From Acidimicrobiales bacterium (GTDB lineage: Bacteria; Actinomycetota; Acidimicrobiia; Acidimicrobiales; SZUA-35), in the NCBI GenBank assembly GCA_024641625.1, contig JAHECQ010000076.1, positions 1 through 12,052 of the forward strand: a stretch of DNA of 12,052 nucleotides. Reading direction: 5' to 3'. This document shows positions 6,670 through 12,052 of this stretch, piece by piece. A model generated the notes under the pieces. It worked only from the letters and a program-made list of their open reading frames with translations, was not told where the DNA came from and searched no databases. Both the position numbers and the translations under genes were made by a program. Position 1 is the stretch's first letter. Each line of letters starts with the position of its first letter.

Positions 6670-7569
6670 ATGCCCGAGACAGCCGTCATCATCGAAGCAG
6701 CCATCAACGGCACCGCGCCCAAGGCGCGGAACCCGAACATCCCGAGAAGCGCCGACGAGGTCGAGGTCGATGCCCTCGCATCACTCGATGCCGGAGCGGC
6801 GATCATCCATGCCCACAACGCCAACATCCGCTGGCTCGGCCGAGAAGCGGCCGATGACTACCTGGCGGCGTGGCGACCGATCCTCGAACAGAGACCGGAT
6901 GCGCTGTGGTATCCCACCGGCGTCGTGGCCCCGGGTATCGAGGATCGTCTCGCACACACCGAGATCCTCGCCACCGAACTCGGGCCTGGACTGCGCATGG
7001 CCTATGTGGATCCCGGCTCGACCAACGTGGGATGGATCGGCAAGGACGGCCGACCGACCGGCTACACCTACACCAACACCTTCGACGAAGTTGCCGCCTT
7101 CTTCGGACAGTGCGACCGGCTGAAGCTCGGCCCCGCGGTGGCCATCTACGAGCCGGGCTGGTTGTTCACGACACTGCACTACCTGCGTCAGGGCCTGCTG
7201 CCGGCCGGAACGATGGTGAAGCTCTACTTCTGCGGTGAACACGACGTGATGGGTCGGGGCATCGGGTCGAGCTACGGTCTTCCGCCGACCAGGAATGCCC
7301 TGCTCGCCTACCTCGACATGCTCGAGGGGAGCGGGCTTCCCTGGTCGGTCTCGGTGTGGGGAGGGGATCTGATGGCCACCCCGATCGCCAAGCTGGCGGT
7401 GGAGTTGGGCGGCCACCTTCACGTCGGTCTCGAGGAGTATTTCCACCCTGACCGCCGGCCAACCAACGTGGAGTTGATCACCGAGTGTGTCGACCTCGCC
7501 GCCGAGGTCGGCCGTCCGGTCGCCACGTGCGCCGAGGCCGCAGCGATGATCGGTCTGGCACCCCGGTGA
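6670..7569 (+). CDS. BKACE-family (DUF849) beta-keto acid cleavage enzyme homologue, divergent active site
   Basis: A 299-residue TIM-barrel protein of the DUF849 family. Characterised members such as Kce condense a beta-keto acid with acetyl-CoA and cleave it to acetoacetate and a new acyl-CoA. The zinc-binding pair is present as His47 and His49 in AIIHAHNAN, and the C-terminal segment HLHVGLEEYF (249-258) supplies Glu255 as the third ligand. GGHLHVGLEE and TCAEAAAMIGL (286-296) are family hallmarks. Three positions differ from the common pattern. The Arg of RVGLED is His251, its final Asp is Glu256, and the segment usually like PELEVFDxGH is PAVAIYEPGW (155-164), lacking the usual Glu. Metal binding therefore looks intact, while substrate or chemistry may differ. 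It heads a + strand row with a lactonase and an LLM oxidoreductase, which suggests a catabolic role. Family alignment here is from memory. Confidence 0.85.
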   Translation: MPETAVIIEAAINGTAPKARNPNIPRSADEVEVDALASLDAGAAIIHAHNANIRWLGREAADDYLAAWRPILEQRPDALWYPTGVVAPGIEDRLAHTEILATELGPGLRMAYVDPGSTNVGWIGKDGRPTGYTYTNTFDEVAAFFGQCDRLKLGPAVAIYEPGWLFTTLHYLRQGLLPAGTMVKLYFCGEHDVMGRGIGSSYGLPPTRNALLAYLDMLEGSGLPWSVSVWGGDLMATPIAKLAVELGGHLHVGLEEYFHPDRRPTNVELITECVDLAAEVGRPVATCAEAAAMIGLAPR

Positions 7570-7600
7570 CGCGGGCCCACACCCGGGCGCGGGCGGCCGC

Positions 7601-7606
7601 TATGGT
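7601..7606 (+). promoter_or_regulatory. Candidate -10 element of the lactonase gene
   Basis: TATGGT matches TANNNT. A start point 6-8 nt downstream would fall at about 7613, in the first units of the GACT repeat, so the repeat would form the 5' end of the leader. No -35 match is seen at 17-18 bp. Confidence 0.35.
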
Positions 7607-7609
7607 TCG

Positions 7610-7636
7610 GACTGACTGACTGACTGACTGACTGAC
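7610..7636. repeat. Tetranucleotide tandem repeat (GACT)6 plus GAC
   Basis: Six perfect GACT units followed by GAC, 27 bases without interruption, lie 37 bases upstream of the lactonase start codon and just after a candidate -10. Short perfect repeats like this are prone to slippage in replication. It does not encode protein and is the only microsatellite I see in the window. Confidence 0.95.
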
Positions 7637-7660
7637 AGACCAGGACCGACCGGTAGACCG

Positions 7661-7666
7661 GGGGAG
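7661..7666 (+). promoter_or_regulatory. Ribosome binding site selecting ATG 7674
   Basis: GGGGAG lies 7 nt before the ATG at 7674 but only 1 nt before the in-frame GTG at 7668, so the ATG is the likely start of the lactonase. Confidence 0.75.
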
Positions 7667-7673
7667 CGTGGAC

Positions 7674-8423
7674 ATGACCGTCCGAATCAGACTGATGACC
7701 TGTGGCTGGCTCGAGACCGAGCTTGGCGGGCTCATGGTGGGCGGCGAAGGTCGCGTCCGGCTGCCCATCCCCAGCGTGGTGGTCGAGCACCCCAAAGGCA
7801 TCGCGGTCTTCGACACCGGCCTCCATGCCGAATTGGCTCACGACACCACCCGGCTCCGCAGCTTCAATGATCTCTTCGACGTGCATATGGACGCCGACGA
7901 CGCCCTTGGCCCCCAGCTCCAGGCACTCGGCGTCGACCCGGGTGCGGTGGACTTCGTGGTCAACTCGCATCTCCACTTCGACCACTGCGGGGGTAACGAG
8001 GTCCTGCCCAACGCCACATTGGTGGTGCAGAAACCCGAATGGGACGCCGGCCATCGCGACAAGTTGATTGCCCGCGACGTCTACAGCCCGGCCGACTTCG
8101 ATCTGGGTCAGCCGCTGCAGCTCCTCGAAGGCGAGCACGACCTGTTCGGCGACGGTTCGGTGCGCCTGGTGCCCACCTACGGCCATACGGCCGGCCACCA
8201 GTCGATGGTGGTGCGCACCGATCGCTCGGAGTACGTGTTCTGCGCCGACACCTGCTACTTCAAGGACACCCTGGAGCGCAGCGCTCTGCCCAGCTTCGGC
8301 TACGACCTGGCCGCCCAGGCCAAGGTCCTCGACTGGCTCCGCGCCCAGCAGGCCGCCGGGGCCACCCTGATCTTCGGTCACGACGCCGACCAGTGGCCGG
8401 CGCTCGGCTCCGAGCTCACCTGA
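7674..8423 (+). CDS. AiiA-type metallo-beta-lactamase-fold lactonase
   Basis: A 249-residue protein, almost exactly the length of the AiiA N-acyl homoserine lactonase, a dinuclear zinc enzyme that opens lactone rings. All metal ligands are visible: HLHFDH (His99, His101, Asp103, His104), His171 in TYGHTAGH, Asp192 in CADTCY and His236 in IFGHD. Tyr195, three residues after Asp192, matches the AiiA tyrosine that helps hold the substrate. AVFDTG (44-49) is the usual early strand. The ATG at 7674 is fixed by GGGGAG. It follows the BKACE gene by 104 bases and precedes an LLM oxidoreductase by 52. There is no LuxI or LuxR here, so a role in lactone catabolism is as likely as quorum quenching. A 6-bp hairpin GAGCTC/GAGCTC (8412-8427) spans its stop codon. 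Confidence 0.92.
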   Translation: MTVRIRLMTCGWLETELGGLMVGGEGRVRLPIPSVVVEHPKGIAVFDTGLHAELAHDTTRLRSFNDLFDVHMDADDALGPQLQALGVDPGAVDFVVNSHLHFDHCGGNEVLPNATLVVQKPEWDAGHRDKLIARDVYSPADFDLGQPLQLLEGEHDLFGDGSVRLVPTYGHTAGHQSMVVRTDRSEYVFCADTCYFKDTLERSALPSFGYDLAAQAKVLDWLRAQQAAGATLIFGHDADQWPALGSELT

Positions 8424-8462
8424 GCTCACGGGGCACTCGGCGACGACCCCGACAGGGCGATC

Positions 8463-8468
8463 TACGCT
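8463..8468 (+). promoter_or_regulatory. Leaderless-type -10 before the first LLM gene
   Basis: TACGCT (TANNNT) ends 7 nt before the ATG at 8476, the spacing expected if transcription starts at or next to the A of the start codon. At 17-bp spacing a GCGACG (8440-8445) shares four bases with TTGACG. The only ribosome-like bases are a weak GGGTG at 8469-8473. Confidence 0.45.
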
Positions 8469-8475
8469 GGGTGAC

Positions 8476-9471
8476 ATGTCTGACAACAGCCCGCAGATCT
8501 CGCTCGGTTTCCCGCCCGGCCCACTGGCTCTGGAGGCGGCCGACCTGGCCGAGAAGCTCGGCTACCACCGCTTCTGGCTCTACGACTCGGCGGCGATCTG
8601 GGAGGACGTGTGGATTCACCTTGGGCTGGTCGCGGCCCGGACCGAGCGAATGAGGTTGGGCACCGCAGTCCTGGTTCCGAACCTTCGACATGTGATGACG
8701 ACGGCCTCGGCCATCGCAACCATCGAGCGACTGGCCCCCGGGCGCCTCACCTGTGGCTTCGGCACCGGCTTCACCGCTCGCCGGGTTCTGGGGCAGAAGG
8801 CGGTCACCTGGAAGGCAATGGAGCGTTATGTCCGCCGGCTCCAGGCGCTGCTGGCCGGTGAGGTCGTGGAGATCGATGGCAAGCCATGTCAGATGATTCA
8901 CCACCCTGACATGGCACTGGCCCGTCCCATTCGGGTGGAGATGATCATGTCGGCCCTCGGTCCGAAGGGACAGGCCATCACGCGGGATCTGGCTGATGGG
9001 CTGATGATGTTGGGCGGGAGCGACGGTTCGTGGAACCGGTTCGTCCAGATGATGCATGGGACGGTGCTCGACCCTGGCGAGAGCCCGACTTCGGAGCGGG
9101 CCATCGAGGCCGCCGGACCGTGGTGGGTGATGCTGCACCACTCCACCTGGGAGGCATCGCCCGAACGGCTGCGAGCCGTGCCCGGCGGAGACGCCTACCT
9201 CGAGCGGATCGCCATGGAGCGCGACCCCGACCAGCTGCACCTCGCCGTTCACGAGGGCCATGCCACCCACCTCACCGAACGGGATCGCATCCTTGTCGAC
9301 GCTGCCGGAGACGACTTCGCCTGGGGTCGAAGCTGGGTCGGTGAGGCCGAGGACATCCGCCGCCGGGTGGCTGCCGCCGGCGCGTCGGGTACGACCGAGA
9401 TCATCTACAACCCGGCCGGACCCGATCCACTGCGGGAGATCCAGGCCTTTGCTGCAGCCACGCTCTCCTAG
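8476..9471 (+). CDS. LLM-class (luciferase-like) F420- or flavin-dependent oxidoreductase
   Basis: A 331-residue member of the bacterial luciferase-like superfamily, a TIM barrel using F420 or FMN. Typical marks are the first strand QISLGFPPGP (7-16), ADLAEKLGYHRFWLYD (22-37), the segment RTERMRLGTAVLVPNLRH (55-72), LAPGRLTCGFGTGFTARRVL (86-105), and EEIDGK-like VVEIDGKPCQ (130-139) at the insertion after the helix RYVRRLQALLAGE (117-129). GPKGQAITRDLADGLMMLGG (162-181) is the typical late barrel segment. Members reduce, dehydrogenate or oxygenate diverse substrates, and the cofactor cannot be told from sequence alone. It is 52 bases after the lactonase in the same direction, with a probable promoter of its own. 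It is not closely similar to the second LLM protein of this window, so this is not a recent duplication. Confidence 0.88.
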   Translation: MSDNSPQISLGFPPGPLALEAADLAEKLGYHRFWLYDSAAIWEDVWIHLGLVAARTERMRLGTAVLVPNLRHVMTTASAIATIERLAPGRLTCGFGTGFTARRVLGQKAVTWKAMERYVRRLQALLAGEVVEIDGKPCQMIHHPDMALARPIRVEMIMSALGPKGQAITRDLADGLMMLGGSDGSWNRFVQMMHGTVLDPGESPTSERAIEAAGPWWVMLHHSTWEASPERLRAVPGGDAYLERIAMERDPDQLHLAVHEGHATHLTERDRILVDAAGDDFAWGRSWVGEAEDIRRRVAAAGASGTTEIIYNPAGPDPLREIQAFAAATLS

Positions 9472-9509
9472 TCCTTCCTGTTCTAGTCGGTGAACCTGGA
9501 CTGCCCATG

Positions 9510-9556
9510 CCGGTGCTGATCGGGCCACCGGGCTGCCGGTCGGCGTGCCGATCGGT
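9510..9556. terminator. Two hairpins between convergent LLM genes
   Basis: CCGGTG (9510-9515) pairs with CACCGG (9526-9531) over 10 nt. Then CCGGTCGGC (9536-9544) pairs with GCCGATCGG (9547-9555), with one G-T pair and a tight loop. The left arm of the second is the same 9-mer as in the hairpin at 4407-4433. The 120-base gap holds no gene, and bidirectional termination is the likely use. Confidence 0.45.
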
Positions 9557-9591
9557 TGGGGTCGCGACCGTTCCGGTCCCGCCGGATACCG

Positions 9592-10638
9592 CTACGTTGC
9601 CTGGCGGGTTCCGGCGATGTCGGCCATCAGCTGGATGGCCTCTGGCTGGTCGGTCACCACGGTGAAGCCGGTGATGCCCGAGTTGGCCCAGGCCTCCCAG
9701 CGGCTCTCGATCCGTTTGATCGAGCCGTAGAGTCCGGCCTCGTCGACGTATTCGTCGGGGATGGCGTCGATGGCCTCCTGTTTGCGGCCGGCCAGGTAGA
9801 GCTCCTGCACCCGCTCGGCCACCTCGGGATAACCGCGCTGCTTCATGTGCTCGTTGTGGAAGTTGATGTTCTTGTGACCCATGCCCCCGGCGTAGAGGGC
9901 GATGACAGGTTTCTCCGCGGCCAGAGCGGCTCCGACGTCTTCGGTCAGCATCACGGTTCCCCGCCCCTGGATCTCGAAGTCCTTCCATGATTTGCCGGTG
10001 CCGGCCCGGCGGAATCCTTCCTCGATCCACGGCCGATAGAACTCCATCCGGCCGGGAACGAAGTGCATGGGAAGCCACCCGTCGCACAGTTCGGCAGTGA
10101 GCTTCACCGTGGCCTCCGAGCCGCTGCCCAGCCAGATGGGAAGGTCTCGGTTGGTGTGCATGATCGACATGAGCGGTTTGCCGAGGCCGAGGGCACCCTC
10201 GCCCGTGAACGGAAGCTGGTACTCCCGACCATCGTGAACCACGGGGTCCTCCCGGAGGTTCACCTTGCGCATGATCTGGATGTAGTCCCGCAGCCGCCAA
10301 TACGGCTTGCCCCACGGCTCGCCGTACCAGCCCTCGACGATCTGCGGACCGGAAACCCCGAGCCCTGCGATCACCCGTCCGCCTCCGGCGAGCGCGTCGA
10401 CGGTCTGGGCCTGCATGGCCGCCATGGTCGGAGTGCGCCCCGCCAGCTGCATGATGCCGGTGCCCAGGCGGATGCGTTCGGTCTGGGCTGCGATCCACGC
10501 GAGCGGCGTGATGGCATCCGATCCGTAGGCCTCGGCGGTCCAGACCGAGTCGTAGCCGAGATGCTCGGCCAGTTGTATCTGCTCGATGGGGATGCGGAGC
10601 CTGGCTCCGGAGTATCCGATGGAAAGTCCCAGTTTCAT
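9592..10638 (-). CDS. LLM-class F420-dependent oxidoreductase, Rv3520c-like
   Basis: A 348-residue luciferase-like protein. Its pattern resembles the mycobacterial Rv3520c group of probable F420-dependent enzymes: MKLGLSIGYSG (1-11), DSVWTAEAYGSDAITPLAW (30-48), RIRLGTGIMQLAGRTP (55-70), GLGVSGPQIVEGWYGEPW (92-109), LPFTGEGALGLGKPL (142-156), LPIWLGSGSEATVKLTAELC (166-185) and DGWLPMHF (186-193). The start is the ATG at 10638 because this is where the conserved first strand begins. The frame stays open far upstream only as a shadow of the divergent enolase-superfamily gene. There is no clear Shine-Dalgarno. GAGACT (revcomp of 10645-10650) ends 6 nt before the ATG and may be a poor -10. Substrate is unknown. 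The 54-bp divergent gap with 10693 suggests the two genes are regulated together. Confidence 0.92.
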   Translation of the reverse strand: MKLGLSIGYSGARLRIPIEQIQLAEHLGYDSVWTAEAYGSDAITPLAWIAAQTERIRLGTGIMQLAGRTPTMAAMQAQTVDALAGGGRVIAGLGVSGPQIVEGWYGEPWGKPYWRLRDYIQIMRKVNLREDPVVHDGREYQLPFTGEGALGLGKPLMSIMHTNRDLPIWLGSGSEATVKLTAELCDGWLPMHFVPGRMEFYRPWIEEGFRRAGTGKSWKDFEIQGRGTVMLTEDVGAALAAEKPVIALYAGGMGHKNINFHNEHMKQRGYPEVAERVQELYLAGRKQEAIDAIPDEYVDEAGLYGSIKRIESRWEAWANSGITGFTVVTDQPEAIQLMADIAGTRQAT

Positions 10639-10657
10639 TGCCGTAGTCTCGCGCAGT

Positions 10658-10686
10658 TTGACGGCCGACCCGGTCGTGGGCAGGCT
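10658..10686 (+). promoter_or_regulatory. Promoter of the enolase-superfamily gene, leaderless type
   Basis: TTGACG (10658-10663) is followed by exactly 17 bp and CAGGCT (10681-10686), which ends 6 nt before the ATG at 10693. The -35 and spacing are good and the -10 is imperfect (C instead of T at its first base, G at its third). This is the best promoter in the window and lies within the 54-bp gap shared with the divergent LLM gene. Confidence 0.5.
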
Positions 10687-10692
10687 CGCATC

Positions 10693-11895
10693 ATGTCCAC
10701 CATTGCATCGATCGACCACCTGCACGCCAGCGCCGGGTGGCGGAACTACCACTATCTGAAGCTCACTACGAACGACGGTGTGGCGGGCTGGGCCGAATAC
10801 GACGAGGCGCTGCGTTCGCCCGGTGTCACCGCGGTGATCGACCGGCTCGCTCCCCATGTCATCGGCCGATCGGTCCACGACATCGAAGGGATCACCACCC
10901 GCCTGGGCACGCTCACCCGGCCCGCACCCGGCTCCGCGGTGACGATGGGTATCGGGGCCATCGAGAATGCCGTGCTCGATGCCAAGGCCCGTACCCTCGG
11001 CGTGCCCTGCTACAGCCTGTTGGGCGGCAAGGTCCGCGACCGCATCCGCGTCTACTGGTCGCACTGCGGTACCTGGCGCATCAGCCTTCCACAGTTCTAC
11101 GGCAACGCCATCGACCACATCGACCAGGTGGTCGAGCTGGGTGCCGAGGTCAAGGAGTCCCCGTTCGGTGCGCTCAAGACCAATATCTTCCGCTACGACG
11201 CCGACGGCCGGCCTCGATCGTGGTTCCCCGGTTTCGGCAACCCCGACGAGCCTGGTCTCAACGTCGAGCGCGAGATCCTCCGCAACATCCGACGTCACCT
11301 CGAGGCCCTGCGTGAGGGCGCCGGTCCCGACACCGACATCCTCATCGACCTCAACTTCAACGCCCGCCCAGAGGGTTACCTCCGGATCGTGCGCGAGCTG
11401 GCCGACCTCGACCTGTTCTGGATCGAGATCGACTGCGACAGCGCCGAGGGCCTTTCCCGGGTCCGGGCCGCCAGTACCAACGCCATCAGCGGGGGTGAGA
11501 CGCTGTTCGGAAGCAAGGGTTTCCTGCCCTTCTTCCAGCAGGGTTCGCTCGATGTCGGCATCATCGACACCATCTGGAACGGTACGTGGCAGTCGATGAA
11601 GATGGCCGCCCTGGCGGCCGCCTATGAGGTGAACGTGGCGCCCCACAACTACTACGGCCACCTCTGCACGATGATGAGCGCACACTTCGCTGCTGCGGTC
11701 CCCAACCTACGGATCATGGAGACCGACATCGACCGATTGCCCTGGGATGACGAGTTGGTGAGCCACGTGCCCGTCTATGAGGACGGCCACCTGCTCCTCT
11801 CCGACCGACCGGGCTGGGGCACCGAGCCCGACGAAGCAGCCATCGCGGCCCATCCGCCCATCGACGCCCAGGACCTCCTCGGCATGAGGCGATGA
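10693..11895 (+). CDS. Enolase-superfamily enzyme (mandelate racemase/muconate lactonizing type), orphan subgroup
   Basis: A 400-residue protein with the N-terminal capping domain (about 1-110) and the barrel of this superfamily, whose members use Mg2+ to abstract a proton next to a carboxylate in dehydration, racemisation or cycloisomerisation. Mg2+ ligands appear as Asp219 in ILIDLNFN, Glu245 in WIEID and Glu269 in GGETLFG. A His-Asp dyad is likely: His318 in NVAPHNYYGHL with Asp292 in GIIDTIWNG. Glu343 (RIMETDID) fits the residue that holds the substrate carboxylate. The usual KxK on barrel strand 2 reads ALK (160-162), leaving one Lys (162). A polar insert of about 20 residues (168-190, with PGFGNPDEPG) follows that strand. 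The start ATG at 10693 is set by the MSTIASIDHL opening strand and the promoter. Its substrate is not predictable from sequence. Confidence 0.9.
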   Translation: MSTIASIDHLHASAGWRNYHYLKLTTNDGVAGWAEYDEALRSPGVTAVIDRLAPHVIGRSVHDIEGITTRLGTLTRPAPGSAVTMGIGAIENAVLDAKARTLGVPCYSLLGGKVRDRIRVYWSHCGTWRISLPQFYGNAIDHIDQVVELGAEVKESPFGALKTNIFRYDADGRPRSWFPGFGNPDEPGLNVEREILRNIRRHLEALREGAGPDTDILIDLNFNARPEGYLRIVRELADLDLFWIEIDCDSAEGLSRVRAASTNAISGGETLFGSKGFLPFFQQGSLDVGIIDTIWNGTWQSMKMAALAAAYEVNVAPHNYYGHLCTMMSAHFAAAVPNLRIMETDIDRLPWDDELVSHVPVYEDGHLLLSDRPGWGTEPDEAAIAAHPPIDAQDLLGMRR

Positions 11896-11949
11896 CTGAA
11901 CGGCGGATCCTCGAGCGTCGAACTCACGCAGGATCCGGGCGGCGTTCAG
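11896..11949. terminator. Long imperfect hairpin between convergent genes
   Basis: CTGAACG (11896-11902) pairs with CGTTCAG (11943-11949), and inside it CGGATCCT (11904-11911) pairs with AGGATCCG (11930-11937), with an 18-nt loop and an uneven internal bulge (1 against 5 nt). It begins at the base after the + strand stop and ends 6 bases before the - strand stop, so it probably terminates both genes. Confidence 0.6.
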
Positions 11950-11955
11950 CCCTGC

Positions 11956-12052
11956 TCAACGAGCGGTTGCGACCGCAGCCACCGCCTCGGCGATCGACTC
12001 GGCCGAGGGCGGCGGCCCATAGAACATCATGGTGGTGCGATCGGCGAACGAG
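11956..12052 (-). CDS. C-terminal fragment of a gene cut by the window edge
   Basis: On the minus strand a frame runs in from the window end and stops at the TGA complementary to 11956-11958. Its last residues include TTMMFYGPPPSAESIAEAV, then an Ala-rich helix ending in TAR. The MFYGPPPSAESIA stretch followed by a final helix is protein-like, and the facing hairpin at 11896-11949 supports a gene end here. Too little is visible to name a family. An LLM-type C-terminus is possible but unproven. Confidence 0.5.
   Translation of the reverse strand, partial: SFADRTTMMFYGPPPSAESIAEAVAAVATAR

Noticed and set aside
7571..7590. Terminator after the BKACE gene
   Set aside because: Only alternative 4-bp GC stems can be drawn (GCCC/GGGC or CGGG/CCCG), too weak to call.
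7674..8423. Quorum-quenching system
   Set aside because: The lactonase has the AiiA residues, but no LuxI, LuxR or other signalling gene is present, so naming the role quorum quenching goes beyond the sequence.
10063..10692. An N-terminal extension of the enolase-superfamily protein on the plus strand
   Set aside because: It is antisense to the LLM gene and resembles no domain. The family's first strand starts at MSTIASIDHL (10693), which is preceded by a promoter.
10639..11685. A 349-codon extension of the second LLM protein on the minus strand
   Set aside because: The LLM fold begins at MKLGLSIGYSG at 10638. The extension is antisense to the enolase-superfamily gene, whose residues are conserved, so it is a shadow frame.

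Overview
The window looks like a high-GC actinobacterial chromosome segment, most likely an acidimicrobial-type or related environmental actinobacterium. The grounds are strongly C/G-ending codons, two luciferase-like (LLM) oxidoreductases of the kind that use coenzyme F420, a methyltransferase of the mycobacterial Rv2258c type, and candidate leaderless promoters (a -10-like hexamer 6-7 nt before ATG). The taxonomic placement is inferred from gene content, not from a marker gene. I see no rRNA, tRNA, CRISPR array, transposase or phage gene.

Layout. 2-559 (+): 3' part of a duplicated ferredoxin-like-fold protein of unknown role, followed by two hairpins. 729-1031 (+): small protein with two membrane helices. 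1320-2363 (+): ornithine cyclodeaminase/mu-crystallin family protein, convergent with 2380-3453 (-), a class I methyltransferase with an N-terminal winged helix. 3585-4418 (+): TauD/TfdA-type Fe(II)/2-oxoglutarate dioxygenase, divergent from the methyltransferase and convergent with 4472-5611 (-), a group D (HsaA/DszC-like) flavin monooxygenase. 5614-5766 (+): a possible C-terminal gene remnant. 5793-6494 (-): two-domain EthD-like protein, possibly in one unit with the monooxygenase. A divergent promoter region then leads to three + strand genes: 6670-7569, a DUF849/BKACE beta-keto acid cleavage family enzyme; 7674-8423, an AiiA-type metallo-beta-lactamase-fold lactonase; and 8476-9471, an LLM oxidoreductase. 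9592-10638 (-) is a second LLM enzyme (Rv3520c-like), convergent with the first and divergent from 10693-11895 (+), an orphan enolase-superfamily enzyme. 11956-12052 (-) is the C-terminal end of a further gene.

Taken together the genes read as an accessory catabolic region. It holds oxygenases (Fe/2OG, group D flavin), F420/flavin oxidoreductases, an EthD-like helper, a lactone hydrolase, a beta-keto acid cleaving enzyme and an enolase-superfamily enzyme. Most genes stand alone with their own start signals and alternate strands, so regulation is probably gene by gene. No regulator, transporter or flavin reductase is visible here, and the substrate cannot be read from the sequence.

The most notable points are: a BKACE homologue whose catalytic landmarks depart from the family pattern; a (GACT)6 tetranucleotide repeat in the leader of the lactonase gene; an enolase-superfamily enzyme with only one Lys in the KxK position; a cluster of possible leaderless starts; two separate proteins built from duplicated ferredoxin-like halves; and a gene remnant wedged between the EthD and monooxygenase genes.
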